This document shows positions 32,843-42,621 of a DNA stretch of 64,000 bases, piece by piece. A program made the translations under genes and the position numbers. Positions within the stretch are counted from its first letter, which is position 1; each line of letters opens with the position of its first letter. Source of the DNA: Hyaloperonospora brassicae. Taxonomy: Eukaryota > Oomycota > Peronosporomycetes > Peronosporales > Peronosporaceae. The notes beneath the pieces were generated by a model that had not been told where the DNA came from, ran no database searches, and was given only the letters and a program-made list of their open reading frames with translations. The stretch lies in NCBI GenBank assembly GCA_947650285.1, contig CANTFL010001452.1:186001-250000 (forward strand). The letters are read 5' to 3'.

Positions 32843-34235
32843 TCACTGGTCCACGTCGGTCGAGTCGGCGTTAATGTTCATGTCGAGCTCCTCGCCTGTG
32901 AGGCGCTTGTATAGGTCCAGCACGTCCTCGGACGTCGTCTCAAAGTGGCTCGTCGGGTCGTACGAGGCGCTAATGTAGCAATTATCTTCCTTGCCATCCG
33001 CCACGGGCTCGAACATGTCCGTGATACTGTCAAAGCGCTCGAGGTACGGGCCCAGCAACTTGACACCAGGCTCTAGCTCCTGCAGCGGCACCGACGTCTC
33101 CGCCAGCGTGCTCACAATGGCAATGTAGATGCCTTGCGGCGCAACGCAGTGGGCAAACGACACGACGGCGACGTAAATGTCGTTGTTGCGCTCGGCCTGA
33201 GCAGCGGGGATAATGATCTGCAGCGACTCGGCGTTGTTCGAGTTGGGCACGGGGTGGTTCAAGATGAAGATCGAGCGGACCGCTACGCCAGTCTTGCGCA
33301 CCTTCTCAGCAGGGAAGTAGGACGGGTCGCCAATCACGAGCTTCGCCTTGGCCACTTCGTTGTCGCACTTGATACCCCACGCCTTGCCGTGCTCGTCCGT
33401 GAGAATCTCGTCGACCGATCGGTTCAGCATGAACGTGCCGCCGTTGATAGCACAAAGACGCGAGAAGCTTTCGGGCAACCCGCCCAATCCATACAGCGGG
33501 TAGATATACGGCGATTTGCCATAACGCTCGAGCGAGTACGCGTAGAGCTTGATGGCACGCACGGTCTCAATGGCCGGGCGCTTGTGGTACGACTCGTCAC
33601 GCATCAACGCCATCGCGTGGCCCATAAAGGTCTGCGTGTTCGCGTCCACTCCGTACTTCTCAAAGAGGTCACTCATGGGCTGCTTGAACAGGTCCATGCC
33701 CTCATACGTCTTCGGGTCGTCCTCCTCGTAGTTGTAAATGTACATGATGAGCTTGCGGAACTTGCGCTTCTCAAACATGCCCATGAGCGACGAGCGCAGC
33801 GCCTCTTCCCCCCGTTGCAGGGACCTTGTGCGTGCGTCCGCCCTTGACCACGTAGCTGCCGTCCACGTTCTTGAACTCCAAGTACCGCGTCACCTTTGTG
33901 TGCAGCAACATCTTGACCAGCTTGCCGCACGCCATGATGAACTTGGGCACGAGATCCACATTGTAGTCGCGGTCCGCGCCCAAGTCGCTGCGCGGTTCCT
34001 GCCCCGGCTTGAACTTCTTGTACAGGTTCGTCAGGTTCGGCGACGCGCACTCGCCTCCGTAGTACGCGTTGCGGTCGACGACCAGCACCTTTTTGCCGTT
34101 CACGGCCAGGAGGCCGCTCAGAATACACTCCTTGAGCCCTGTGCCCAGCACGATGACGTCGTACTCGCCGTCCGCTAGCGCCACAGTGCCCTGCGGCAGC
34201 CACGACACGTCCGACTTGCTCTCGTCCTCTGCCAT
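32843..34235 (-). CDS. Rab GDP-dissociation inhibitor (GDI), frameshifted at a G-run
   Basis: Start ATG 34235. The N-terminal frame carries [20 protein letters not shown] and [11 protein letters not shown], the FAD-like nucleotide-fold signature of the GDI/REP family, and continues to THKVPATGG. At a run of six C on the + strand (33808-33813) the frame shifts by one base. The second frame continues exactly where GDI should ([16 protein letters not shown] ... [20 protein letters not shown] ... [11 protein letters not shown]) and ends at 32843. With one base fewer in the run the protein is 463 aa, close to the family's usual 440-450. GDI extracts GDP-bound prenylated Rabs from membranes and is essential in yeast, so a true null is unlikely; a homopolymer error is the simplest reading. 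Divergent from ARP4. Confidence 0.93.
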
Positions 34236-34540
34236 TGTCGTCGCGTGCGTGCGTTCGTCTACTGGTCGCGTGGGAGCGAGGAAGAGAGCGAGGAAGGGGA
34301 GGGAGGGGAGGGGGCGGAGCAATGCGTGGAAGAAGCGATCCGTAATTTACTCGACCAGCTGCGTGGATCGACGTGTCGCAACGCGTTGGTGCGGTAATTT
34401 ATTATTTGCACGGCGCTGTAATAGAATACAGCACTCGGGCGCTTACTGGTGACTACGAAGTTTTGGGTCTTATTTCAGTGCATTGCCGCTTTTGTCGAAC
34501 AAAGTCAAGAAGCAGCGGCCGGGACCAAAGAGCTCGAGAC
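34236..34540. promoter_or_regulatory. Divergent promoter region GDI / ARP4 with G-quadruplex motif
   Basis: 305 bp between the divergent start codons. It holds GGGGAGGGAGGGGAGGGGG at 34296-34314 on the + strand, four G-tracts of 3-5 separated by single A, followed by a GC-box-like GGGGGCGGAGC. This is a textbook G-quadruplex pattern about 60-80 bp upstream of the GDI start codon. Confidence 0.6.
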
Positions 34541-35896
34541 ATGTACTGCGGAGACGACGTCGAGGCGGTCGTGGGCGACGTGGGCACGGCGTTGAGCAAG
34601 TTTGGACTCGCAGGCGAAGACACGCCGAAGCTCGTGCTGCCGAGTACCGTCGGGCGACGGCCATTGGCCGCTGGGGAGGCCACGAACGAAGGAGCTGCTG
34701 CTGCTGTGCTCGGGGACCTGTGGCATCGACGCGATCTGGAGATTGTGCGGCCTGTTGAGGCCTGCGCTGTGGCCAATTGGGACGCACTGGAGAAAGTCTG
34801 GAGCTATGCGTTCGACAGACTGCACGTGGACCCCAAGGGCCATCCTGTCATCACGTCAGCCGCGTCGTGCTTTGCTAATGACGCGCTGCATAACGCAGCG
34901 TCTCGAGACGGCGAGAAGTACCTGGAGATGATGTTCGAGACGTTCCAAGTACCAGCGTTTTACATGGCAAAAGACGCAGTGCTGGACGCCTTTGCTTTCG
35001 GGCGGTCGCTGGCGCTGATAGCAGAGATTGGCGCCGGGGCTTCACGTGTTGTGCCAGTCTATGACGGATACGCGCTGGAACGACCGGCGCAGTATTCGTC
35101 CGTGGGATGCAATGAGTTGTCCGAGTACTTGGAGCACTTGGTGGCCACTCAGAAGCCGCAGCCAGTGGTAGTGAGACCGAGGGGGACGTTCGTGAGGAGG
35201 GCGAACGTGCAGACGGGAGCACTAGAGACGATACCATTGCCGGCGCAACTGACGACGCCACCTGCAATGCCAGCCAGCTACCTCAAGTTTGCCAAAGCAG
35301 AGTTGTTCAGAGATATGCGCGAGGCCACGTGCCTGATGTCGGAGGTGCCGCTGGAAGATCATGCTGGGGCTGTAGATGAACAGAAAGCGTCGTCGTCGGA
35401 ACCTGTGCCACTGAACATACTCGAACAGCAGTACGAGCTGCCTGATGGACAGACTGTTGTGCTGGGAAGAGAGCGGTATGAGGTCCCTGAGTATTTGCTG
35501 CATCCGAGGAGCTTTGGGGGCGCTGTGGTCAAGCACGAGCAGCACGCAGCAGCGGCGGCAAAGGTCGTGGCGAAGGGTTTACACCGCATGCTCTATGATG
35601 CGGTGCATCTCTGTGACGCTGACTTGCGGAGGGACATGCTCACTAACGTCATCTTGTGTGGTGGCGGAAGTCTGACTCCTGGAGTCACCGAGCGGCTGCA
35701 TGCGGAGCTCACGCGGATGGTACCCAGCACATTCAAAGTGCGCTTCACGACTGTGTCGAAGATTGAGCGACAATTCAGCGTCTTCATTGGCGGGTCCATA
35801 TTAGCATCATTGGGCTCCTTTCAGCAGCTTTGGGTGTCCAAGCGCGAGTTTGATGAAGTTGGGGCCCACGCCCTGTGCGCTGACCGCTTTTGCTAG
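34541..35896 (+). CDS. ARP4: Actin-related protein 4 (BAF53-like)
   Basis: Single exon, 451 aa, starting at ATG 34541. It has the actin fold: VVGDVGTALSKFGLAGEDTP near the N-terminus (phosphate-1 region), PVITSAASCFANDALHNAAS, LIAEIGAGASRVVPVYDGYA (phosphate-2), ILCGGGSLTPGVTERLHAEL (adenosine region) and FIGGSILASLGSFQQLWVSK near the end. These match the ARP4 group with a divergent nucleotide pocket and an insert before the adenosine motif. ARP4 is a shared nuclear subunit of INO80, SWR1 and NuA4-type chromatin complexes, where it pairs with monomeric actin. Other ARPs are less likely given the N-terminal DVGTALSKFGLAGED and the retained C-terminal motif. Confidence 0.88.
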   Translation: MYCGDDVEAVVGDVGTALSKFGLAGEDTPKLVLPSTVGRRPLAAGEATNEGAAAAVLGDLWHRRDLEIVRPVEACAVANWDALEKVWSYAFDRLHVDPKGHPVITSAASCFANDALHNAASRDGEKYLEMMFETFQVPAFYMAKDAVLDAFAFGRSLALIAEIGAGASRVVPVYDGYALERPAQYSSVGCNELSEYLEHLVATQKPQPVVVRPRGTFVRRANVQTGALETIPLPAQLTTPPAMPASYLKFAKAELFRDMREATCLMSEVPLEDHAGAVDEQKASSSEPVPLNILEQQYELPDGQTVVLGRERYEVPEYLLHPRSFGGAVVKHEQHAAAAAKVVAKGLHRMLYDAVHLCDADLRRDMLTNVILCGGGSLTPGVTERLHAELTRMVPSTFKVRFTTVSKIERQFSVFIGGSILASLGSFQQLWVSKREFDEVGAHALCADRFC

Positions 35897-35897
35897 C

Positions 35898-36492
35898 CTA
35901 CTGTAATGAAGCGGGCGCTTTGTTGAGTGCTGGGCACATGGTTTCGTCGACTTCACCCATACGTATCCATGTCATGCGGTGTTTGGCGTCATCAGCTGCT
36001 GCTTTCTCAGATTCTTGACGTCTGCTGTTGCGGGGTCGTGCAACGTGAGCTCGTATCGAAGTGACACGGATAGCTGGAGTGAACATCCTTGTTCCAAATG
36101 GATCGACTCGGATCAGGCGTTCGCCGCTTGCTTTGAAGCCGACGAGTTTGAGTAGCCGCTCGGTCTCAATGGGCAGCCACCGAACTGACGCTCGAAGCTT
36201 ATCCGCTTCTCAGTATGCCACATTCCAGCCACACAGTAAGTTCATGACCAGAAAATGGCTCGATGACGCACATCAGGTACAATTGCCTAGCGCTTGTCTG
36301 CAAGTAGCACCGGTGTTGCTGTCGAGCGCTTATCTCGATGGAGCGACCCGAACCAGTTGCCACCAGCGGACGCGACCCGATGCGCCAACGTCGAAAGCTG
36401 GTCAAAGTCATGTACACAAGCAGGTTTGTTACGGGATCTGCAACGGCGCGCTCGGCGGCTTTGACCAGTAGTCCCTGGATATCTCGCCGCAT
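35898..36492 (-). pseudogene. Small unidentified gene or gene remnant
   Basis: On the minus strand one frame is open for 102 codons from about 36206 to a stop at 35898 (SVRWLPIETERLLKLVGFKA ... KHRMTWIRMGEVDETMCPAL). Upstream, coding-like pieces lie in other frames: RRDIQGLLVKAAERAVADPV starting at an ATG at 36492, and STLAHRVASAGGNWFGSLHR near 36360-36400. A splice at about 36210 is possible but I could not find donors that restore one frame throughout. A helical piece ending LLKLVGFKASGERL is loosely like the end of a PUB/PUG domain. It converges on ARP4, whose stop codon ends at 35896, one base away. Confidence 0.35.
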
Positions 36493-36655
36493 GCAACAAC
36501 TTCTTCACTCCTGCAACGAACAAAATGGTGGCTCAAAGCGTTGTTTGCCCGCGCATCGCTACTTCATGGGCAGCACAAAAGAGCAGGGAGCAGCCGAGCG
36601 AGGAAGACACAACTATAAAGACAAAAGAGGTGGATTAGCGCCGATGTGCTCACTG

Positions 36656-38113
36656 TTACGACTCCTCGTCGCTGTCGATACTCCCTTCTTCGTCTTTGCC
36701 TTTCGTCTGCTCACCACCGACGACAGGCAGGGCAATAAGCGCGATGCCGTTCTTGACCTTCAGCTTTTCCCACCGGCCAAGACGGTGCTCCTGACCCACA
36801 CCTGCCACCAAAAACCGAGCTTTCGGGTCGAAACACAGAGCATTCACAAAGCCTTCTAGCGGGACCGATGCCACAGGGACCAGCGTCCGTCCCTGCACGT
36901 CAGCCTGCCACAGTCGAATCTGGCCGTCACTACTTCCGGACGCGACAAGATCCGTGCGCGGCATAACCGCCAGACTGCCAATCCACTTACCACCGTGGGC
37001 GTTCGATATGACACAGACGGGTTTCTTGCGGCCATTGAACCAAAGCGACAGAGACCCGTCGTCGCCACCGGTGACGTAGTACTCGTCCGTGATCATTCGA
37101 ACGCAGTCCATCGAGCCTGAGTTGCCATAGAACACTAGCTGCGTCTCTTCCGGAATCTTCCACACGCGCACACTACGATCTCGACCGCAGCTAACTATAC
37201 GCTCTTTGTATAAACTGTCCAGTCCATTCACTTCACTTTGGTGTCCAAACAGTGTCTCAATGTATCCCATTTCCGTCAGATTCCAGTGCTTGATCGAGCG
37301 GTCAAACGAGCCCGAGAACAGCGAGTGCGAGCGCAAACGGAACGCCAATGCCGACACTGCATCGCGGTGTCCCGAGAAACTTTCTAGCAGCTCACCCTTT
37401 TCGACATCCCACACACGCACGAGTTTGTCGTGGCCACCGCTGGCCAGAAACTTGCCGTCCGAGCTCACGGCCAGCGCCAAGATGCACCGACTCGTGTCTG
37501 TCGTCGCTTTCTTAGCTGCAACGGTGTCTTTCGGCAGAACCAACTTGTCCTTTGTCAACCGGGCCAAGTCCCATCGCAGCAGCGAGCCATCTTTCGCCGC
37601 CGAGAACGCCGTCTTGCCGTCTTCCAGCAGACACACACTGGTCACCGGCAGGCGATGGCCGGCCAGGAACTTGACCGAGTGGCTGCTAAACTCAAACGCC
37701 GTATACTCGACCGCCACCTTGGTAAACAACTTGCCCATGGCTTCCAGCGCGTCCTGCTGGAGTCGGGCACCCACGTGCGTCTCGACGCCGCCATCGTCGT
37801 CGTCGTCTTTGTCTTCGTCGTCGGTACCGCCTGTCTCTTGTGCCGTGATCTTGCCCAGGTACTCTTTCGCCAGCCGCAGGTGCTTCTCATGCGCCGTCTC
37901 CGCGTGCTCGGCGTCGTCGGCATCGGCGTCGTTCAACTCGCTCTCGTCGTCACTGGCGCTGCCTTCGGTGTCCGAGGCAATCACGTCGGGCTCGTCGCCG
38001 CCTTTCTTGCTACTACCCGACCAATCGAACGCGTCGTCGTTCAGGCCGCGCTGCTTCTTGCGCGGCGTCGTCTGCGCAGCGGTCCCGCGCTTGATCGCAA
38101 CCCGGCGCTTCAT
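36656..38113 (-). CDS. RRP9: U3 snoRNP WD40 protein Rrp9 / U3-55K
   Basis: Single exon, 485 aa from ATG 38113; the longer open frame upstream is untranslated leader by comparison with the family. A basic and then acidic N-terminus (residues 1-115) is followed by the characteristic helix HEKHLRLAKEYLGKITAQE. Seven WD repeats run from about 155 to 465: SVKFLAGHRLPVTSVCLLED, GSLLRWDLARL, SDGKFLASGGHDKLVRVWDV, SGSFDRSIKHWNL, CGRDRSVRVWKI, GGDDGSLSLWFN and SSDGQIRLWQADV. Rrp9 binds the box B/C motif of U3 snoRNA and takes part in 18S rRNA processing in the nucleolus. Head-to-head with the EHD-like GTPase gene at 189 bp. Confidence 0.93.
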   Translation of the reverse strand: MKRRVAIKRGTAAQTTPRKKQRGLNDDAFDWSGSSKKGGDEPDVIASDTEGSASDDESELNDADADDAEHAETAHEKHLRLAKEYLGKITAQETGGTDDEDKDDDDDGGVETHVGARLQQDALEAMGKLFTKVAVEYTAFEFSSHSVKFLAGHRLPVTSVCLLEDGKTAFSAAKDGSLLRWDLARLTKDKLVLPKDTVAAKKATTDTSRCILALAVSSDGKFLASGGHDKLVRVWDVEKGELLESFSGHRDAVSALAFRLRSHSLFSGSFDRSIKHWNLTEMGYIETLFGHQSEVNGLDSLYKERIVSCGRDRSVRVWKIPEETQLVFYGNSGSMDCVRMITDEYYVTGGDDGSLSLWFNGRKKPVCVISNAHGGKWIGSLAVMPRTDLVASGSSDGQIRLWQADVQGRTLVPVASVPLEGFVNALCFDPKARFLVAGVGQEHRLGRWEKLKVKNGIALIALPVVGGEQTKGKDEEGSIDSDEES

Positions 38114-38302
38114 CCTCGTCGCGCGGTGTTTGATTGGTGGACGGGTGGCTACAATGGCGCGGGCGGTGTCAGTCGTCACTCGAGCGGGGGAGCGTACACG
38201 CTTCGGTGTTGCGACTCGCGTGTGTCGGTGGTGTGTGTGTGTGTGGTGCACACCAACAAACAGCGCCTCGAACCCGTCCGTTGATGGAGGAGAACAAGTA
38301 AC
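38114..38302. promoter_or_regulatory. Divergent promoter region RRP9 / EHD-like GTPase
   Basis: 189 bp between start codons, the joint shortest spacing in the window. It contains a (TG)n tract (38227-38243) followed by GTGCACACC. No TATA box seen. Confidence 0.5.
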
Positions 38303-40015
38303 ATGGCGAGTGCCAACGACGGAGCTGAGGTCCGCGAGGTCCGCGTGGCGGGTGAGGTGAACCGCATGATCCAGAGCGAAGTGGCTGCGCTGTACCTGCG
38401 GCTGGAGGCGCTGCGTGCGCACGTGCGCTTCCCGTCGTTTGCGCCCGTCGATCTCCCGATGGTCTTAGTACTGGGGAACCACTCGTCGGGCAAGAGCACG
38501 TTTATCAACCACATGCTGGGCCAGAGCGTGCAAAAGACAGGGCGGGCACCGACCGACTGTACGTTTACGGTCCTCGCGGGGGGCACGCGAGACGAGCGAC
38601 TGGACGGCGCAGCGCTCGTGCGTCACGCGCAGTACGGCTTTGGAGACGTCGAGCGGCTGTTTGGTCGAGACTTTGTGTCGCAAGTAGAGCTCAAGGTCGT
38701 GGCCGGGAGTCAATTGCTGGACGAAGGCGGACTCATGATTGTGGATTCGCCGGGGATGATTGACCCTCCCGGGACGTCGCTCGACCGCACGGACAAGGAC
38801 CGCGGCTACGACTTTAAGCGGGTGGTGCAGTGGTTTGCAGACCGAGCAGACGTGGTCCTGGTCATGTTTGATCCAGACAAACCTGGCACGACATTTGAGA
38901 CGCTGGACGTGCTGACCAAGTCGTTACAAGGGATGAGCAGTAAGGTCCTGCTGATTCTGAACAAAGTCGACGATTTCCAGACCGTGCACGACTTTGCTAG
39001 AGCTTATGGGGCTCTGTGCTGGAACTTGAGCAAAGTCATTGGACGCAAGGACTTGCCGTTCATCTATACGATGTACGTGCCGCAAGATAAACGAGACGCA
39101 GTGGGCCGGTCACTGACGGCTGCGCAGCAGAAGGACGAGACGATGTTTAACGTGCCCAAGATGCTAGAGCATGAGTTTGATGGCATGCGCGGCGAAGTGA
39201 TTCGTGAAGTCGAACGAGCACCGGACCGTGCGACGGACAATGTGCTGAACCTACTGAAGGCGACGGCATTGAGGTTGAAGATGCATTTGACACTAGTGGA
39301 AGCTTGTAAAAACGAGTACCTGGATTTGCGCACATTTTGGAAGCGAGCACAGACAGCAGGTATCGTGGCAGCAGTTGGTTTCACGGCATTCTACTTGATT
39401 CGAACGGTGGGCACACGGATGTCCTTGGAGCCATTGACTGTGGAAGACCTGACACAGAGTATGCAACCACCAGCAGCTCCGCCTACAGCGTCGGGTGTAG
39501 CGTCTATCAAGCCCTCTAGTACTGGTAATGCATGGGAGAAGAACTGGATAAAGCAAGTGGCGCACTCGCGCTCGCAGTTTAAGTTTAGCACGCTCTGCAA
39601 GATCGTGCTGTCGTGCTGCGTGTCAAACTTGGCGCTCTGGAAGGCGTCCGTACTCAACCTGAAGTTCAAGCGCGATAGCGTTCTTCAGTGGCTGCCCTCC
39701 ACATTCCAGCGCGTGTACGGTCCGTTCCTCTGCAAGTCTGATCGCGCACATGCTGAAATTATGGCGCAGTGGAACGTCGTGCAGCCAGGTCTGAAGTTGG
39801 CTCTATCGTCTACAGAGCTGGAGGCGTTTCCCGCAATCGAGGCGATGCACATGACGTTTTTGGACGATGTCCTGAATTTGCACGTTCCGCGACTCGATCG
39901 TTGTGTGCGTGATCGCACGGGAGATGACCACGTCTACCTCCGCTTCAAGCATCGTATCAACTTTGCGTCAAGCAGATCCGAAGCACCGACTCCATCTGCA
40001 ACAGAGTTGACGTGA
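38303..40015 (+). CDS. EHD/dynamin-like GTPase
   Basis: Single exon, 570 aa. An EHD-type G domain: P-loop GNHSSGKSTF from residue 59, Thr of switch I in GRAPTDCTFTVLAG, DSPGMIDPPG from residue 148, NKVD from residue 220. The DSPGMIDPPGTSLDRTDKDR run and the following YDFKRVVQWFADRADVVLVM are typical of EHD and sarcalumenin-like proteins. The middle helical region is followed by a hydrophobic segment (AGIVAAVGFTAFYLIRTV, about 353-370) that could insert in a membrane. No C-terminal EF-hand/EH domain is present, so this is not a classical EHD; it fits the sarcalumenin/EHD-like branch. Likely role: nucleotide-dependent membrane remodelling. Which membrane is not evident. Confidence 0.85.
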   Translation: MASANDGAEVREVRVAGEVNRMIQSEVAALYLRLEALRAHVRFPSFAPVDLPMVLVLGNHSSGKSTFINHMLGQSVQKTGRAPTDCTFTVLAGGTRDERLDGAALVRHAQYGFGDVERLFGRDFVSQVELKVVAGSQLLDEGGLMIVDSPGMIDPPGTSLDRTDKDRGYDFKRVVQWFADRADVVLVMFDPDKPGTTFETLDVLTKSLQGMSSKVLLILNKVDDFQTVHDFARAYGALCWNLSKVIGRKDLPFIYTMYVPQDKRDAVGRSLTAAQQKDETMFNVPKMLEHEFDGMRGEVIREVERAPDRATDNVLNLLKATALRLKMHLTLVEACKNEYLDLRTFWKRAQTAGIVAAVGFTAFYLIRTVGTRMSLEPLTVEDLTQSMQPPAAPPTASGVASIKPSSTGNAWEKNWIKQVAHSRSQFKFSTLCKIVLSCCVSNLALWKASVLNLKFKRDSVLQWLPSTFQRVYGPFLCKSDRAHAEIMAQWNVVQPGLKLALSSTELEAFPAIEAMHMTFLDDVLNLHVPRLDRCVRDRTGDDHVYLRFKHRINFASSRSEAPTPSATELT

Positions 40016-40393
40016 ACGTGTCATCCCATGAGTTGAACACGGCTCACACACCGAATGGGCGGATAGGCACAGCACGGATAATCACGACGATCCGCAGGAC
40101 ACAAAGTAGGATCCGTGTTAGTAGCCATGAATGATCCTGATGCAGCAAGAATTGATCGGAACGAGTAAGGCGCAAAGTGGTTGTCGGTATTGCTGAAGCA
40201 GTGCAAACACGACATGAAGCCCGAAGGTATGTTTTTTTCGACTAGTCAGTGACAACCAGATATGACGAATAAGTATACTGGTAAACATGTCTGTCACCCG
40301 ACAATGCGTCTTCATTGCTGCAGTTGCTGCGAATTTTGTCGATGTAGCCATCCGCCAACAATGACTCGACTGGTGCATCATCCACCTATCGCT
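40016..40393. other. Intergenic, nothing recognised
   Basis: 3' flank of the GTPase gene. Short ORFs only. Confidence 0.45.
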
Positions 40394-42086
40394 TTATGCC
40401 GTTGCCGTTGCGCTGAGGATGCTGCCGATCTTCTCACACTCGTCATCATACCGCGTCTCCACGTCAAGCACTCGGCGGTGGAACCGATGAACGGGTGGAG
40501 CTTCAACGTGAAGTCTCGTTGCATGTGGCAGCCCAATCGCTTTCCCGGTGCAAACGACTTTTGCACAAATCGAGAGGAAACTGAACGAAGTGCAGCCCAA
40601 TCGCTGCCACTGCCGTCCTGCACGCACAATGTCCGATCCTCCTGAGTGTTGACTGATAGCCAAGTCTGAGCTTACGACACACTTCACAGCCCATGTGCAC
40701 AAAGATGGTCTCAATATGTGTTGTCATTGCCAGCAGAAACACGTGCACATGATCGTTACGGAATCCGTAACTACCAGAGTTGACAAGTTCAGAGACAACA
40801 ATTTTAATGAGACCCGGTCGCGTATGACTCCAAAGCTTCACATTCCAGTCAGCGTCACAGGTCTCGAAAGTCGCGCGCTCGTGGAATGGATCAATGTGCA
40901 ACCTGTACTAGGGTGACCTGCGAACGGCTCACACAACACTGCTCAGAGCATGCGTTTGACACGTATAAGCTTCTGTCTTTCGTGCTGACGATAAAAATGG
41001 TTGCTGAACCACAAGTGGTTTACCAGTCGATCCTGGTGGAGAGCCTCTTCGGAATCATTTTAGCTGCTGCCACGAGCCTGAACTGCACTTCCACGTGCTT
41101 CGCGTCATTTCCACGCAGCGCTGGCTACACTGCACCTAGACCGAGTCAATTTCGTTTTGCACCTTTGTCACAGGTTCCCCACACAGTCTAAGACCCTTGC
41201 TTTGTTTGCAATCATCATCCACGTCTCGTACGGCTCCACCAGTCCAATTGCTGGGCTCCATACAGTCCGCACTTTAGTAAGCCGGCACTGCTTCGAAACG
41301 CGCGATCGCAGAGGCACGGCTGCTTCGTATTGCTGTTAGCTCACACAGTCGGCTAGTCGAGGAAGCAAGATCGCCAGGAGATTATTCAGGCAGTACGTAC
41401 GGCTTCCAGTCGGGCAAAAGCACGCGCACGTCGATCTCGATACTTCGTCGAGCGCGGGCCACGGTTAAGTTCCACTTCCAGCCGTCGATGCCGGCTCTGT
41501 CTCCAACTGGTCGATGCCGGTTCTTCTCCACGTCCCTAACATGCAGAAGGGGTACGTTTTCGTCCCGCCTAGTTTCCACTCCTCCCCGTTTTCCAGTCGG
41601 CTGGCCCAGGATGACCGGTCGATGCTTTTTGCTCAAACTAGCACGGTCAACTCACCTTTTCACCAGCACAAACCAACCAGCGGCCTCACTCTTACTCGTC
41701 ATCTAGTTGACCCAGTTGACCAGGACTTCAACTTCTTTCCATAATGCATCTTGTGCAGAATCGCTTGCCAAACCATATCGACACTCTCCGTCTTTGCAGT
41801 GGCCACGGAAAAAGACAGTGTGTCTTTCTGCGCACTTTCTACACGAGAATGCCGTCGTATGAAGCTCACTGCTGGGATGTCTTCTTCTTGACTGTACGTC
41901 TTGTGTAGGTCTGCGTCACACGCGTACTGTCGCACAACTGGTTTTTGCTCATCCAACCTGCACAATAAGCCTTTTCGTGTCGCTTTCGCTTCCTCGTTCG
42001 CCTGCTCGATCGATCATCCGCGCGCCCAATACACTTCGACGTCCACTTTTGCCAAGTGGGCTTGGACCGAGGCCCCCCTTGCAACT
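40394..42086 (-). pseudogene. Broken gene resembling a dynein intermediate chain (WD repeat)
   Basis: Minus-strand coding-like pieces lie in order but in changing frames with stops between. The most telling are SATIFIVSTKDRSLYVSN (near 40990) and, one frame shift later, HIDPFHERATFETCDADWNV plus KLWSHTRPG (near 40830-40900). This reproduces the dynein intermediate chain pattern: a beta-propeller strand 'FLVGTE-G', then 'WNPF---VF-SCSADWTVK-W'. Other pieces: VRQYACDADLHKTYSQEEDI (near 41920), WKWNLTVARARRSIEIDVRV (near 41440) and TRYDDECEKIGSILSATATA, with a stop at 40394. The nature of the first part is less certain, and other WD proteins share parts of the pattern. An axonemal chain would fit an oomycete that has lost or is losing zoospore flagella; the cytoplasmic type cannot be excluded. 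Outer limits are approximate. Confidence 0.42.
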
Positions 42087-42621
42087 CGGCGTGGGTCCTT
42101 TGTCATCGCAGCTGAGCACAGATGACGCACCTTGTCAGTTTGCTACTCATATCTGGTACGAGATGTGCTGGCTCAATCAAAACTAAGAGCCATGACTTCT
42201 CCACCAGCTCGCTGCGTCAGGGTCATTGAGCCGCATGCGCCTGCGATCAATGCACACCACATTCTGGTCAACAGCACTGTCTGCCACCTCGTCGTCGTCA
42301 TGTCTTGTGCCAAGAAGGTACCTCCTGCTCTTGTCCTCCGACATTCGCCACAGTAGTGTCGTCACGTGCAGGTCCAGCGCGGGATCGTTGGCATGGCTGC
42401 TACCAGTTCATAACAAAGACTCCACGAGCTATCGTTTACCTTTCGTTCTGACCGGCGGTTAAGCTGGTCCAGCAGTTTCGTGCTGATTAGTATCAGAATG
42501 CAAGTTCCGGATCCGCTGGCTGTACGGTAATTGCAGAAGTACATGAAACCAAACAATTGTGGTTCACGGGCAGCGGTCGCATGCGAACGTGCATGCACAC
42601 GCACGCCCGAATCGCGTAAGT
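42087..42621. other. Intergenic, nothing recognised
   Basis: 3' flank of the Rav1-type gene. No coding-like frame or RNA gene seen. Confidence 0.45.

Noticed and set aside
37206..38360. Long plus-strand ORF (384 aa) opposite RRP9
   Set aside because: Ser/Arg/Cys-rich shadow of the RRP9 coding frame with no domain; RRP9 on the minus strand is unambiguous.
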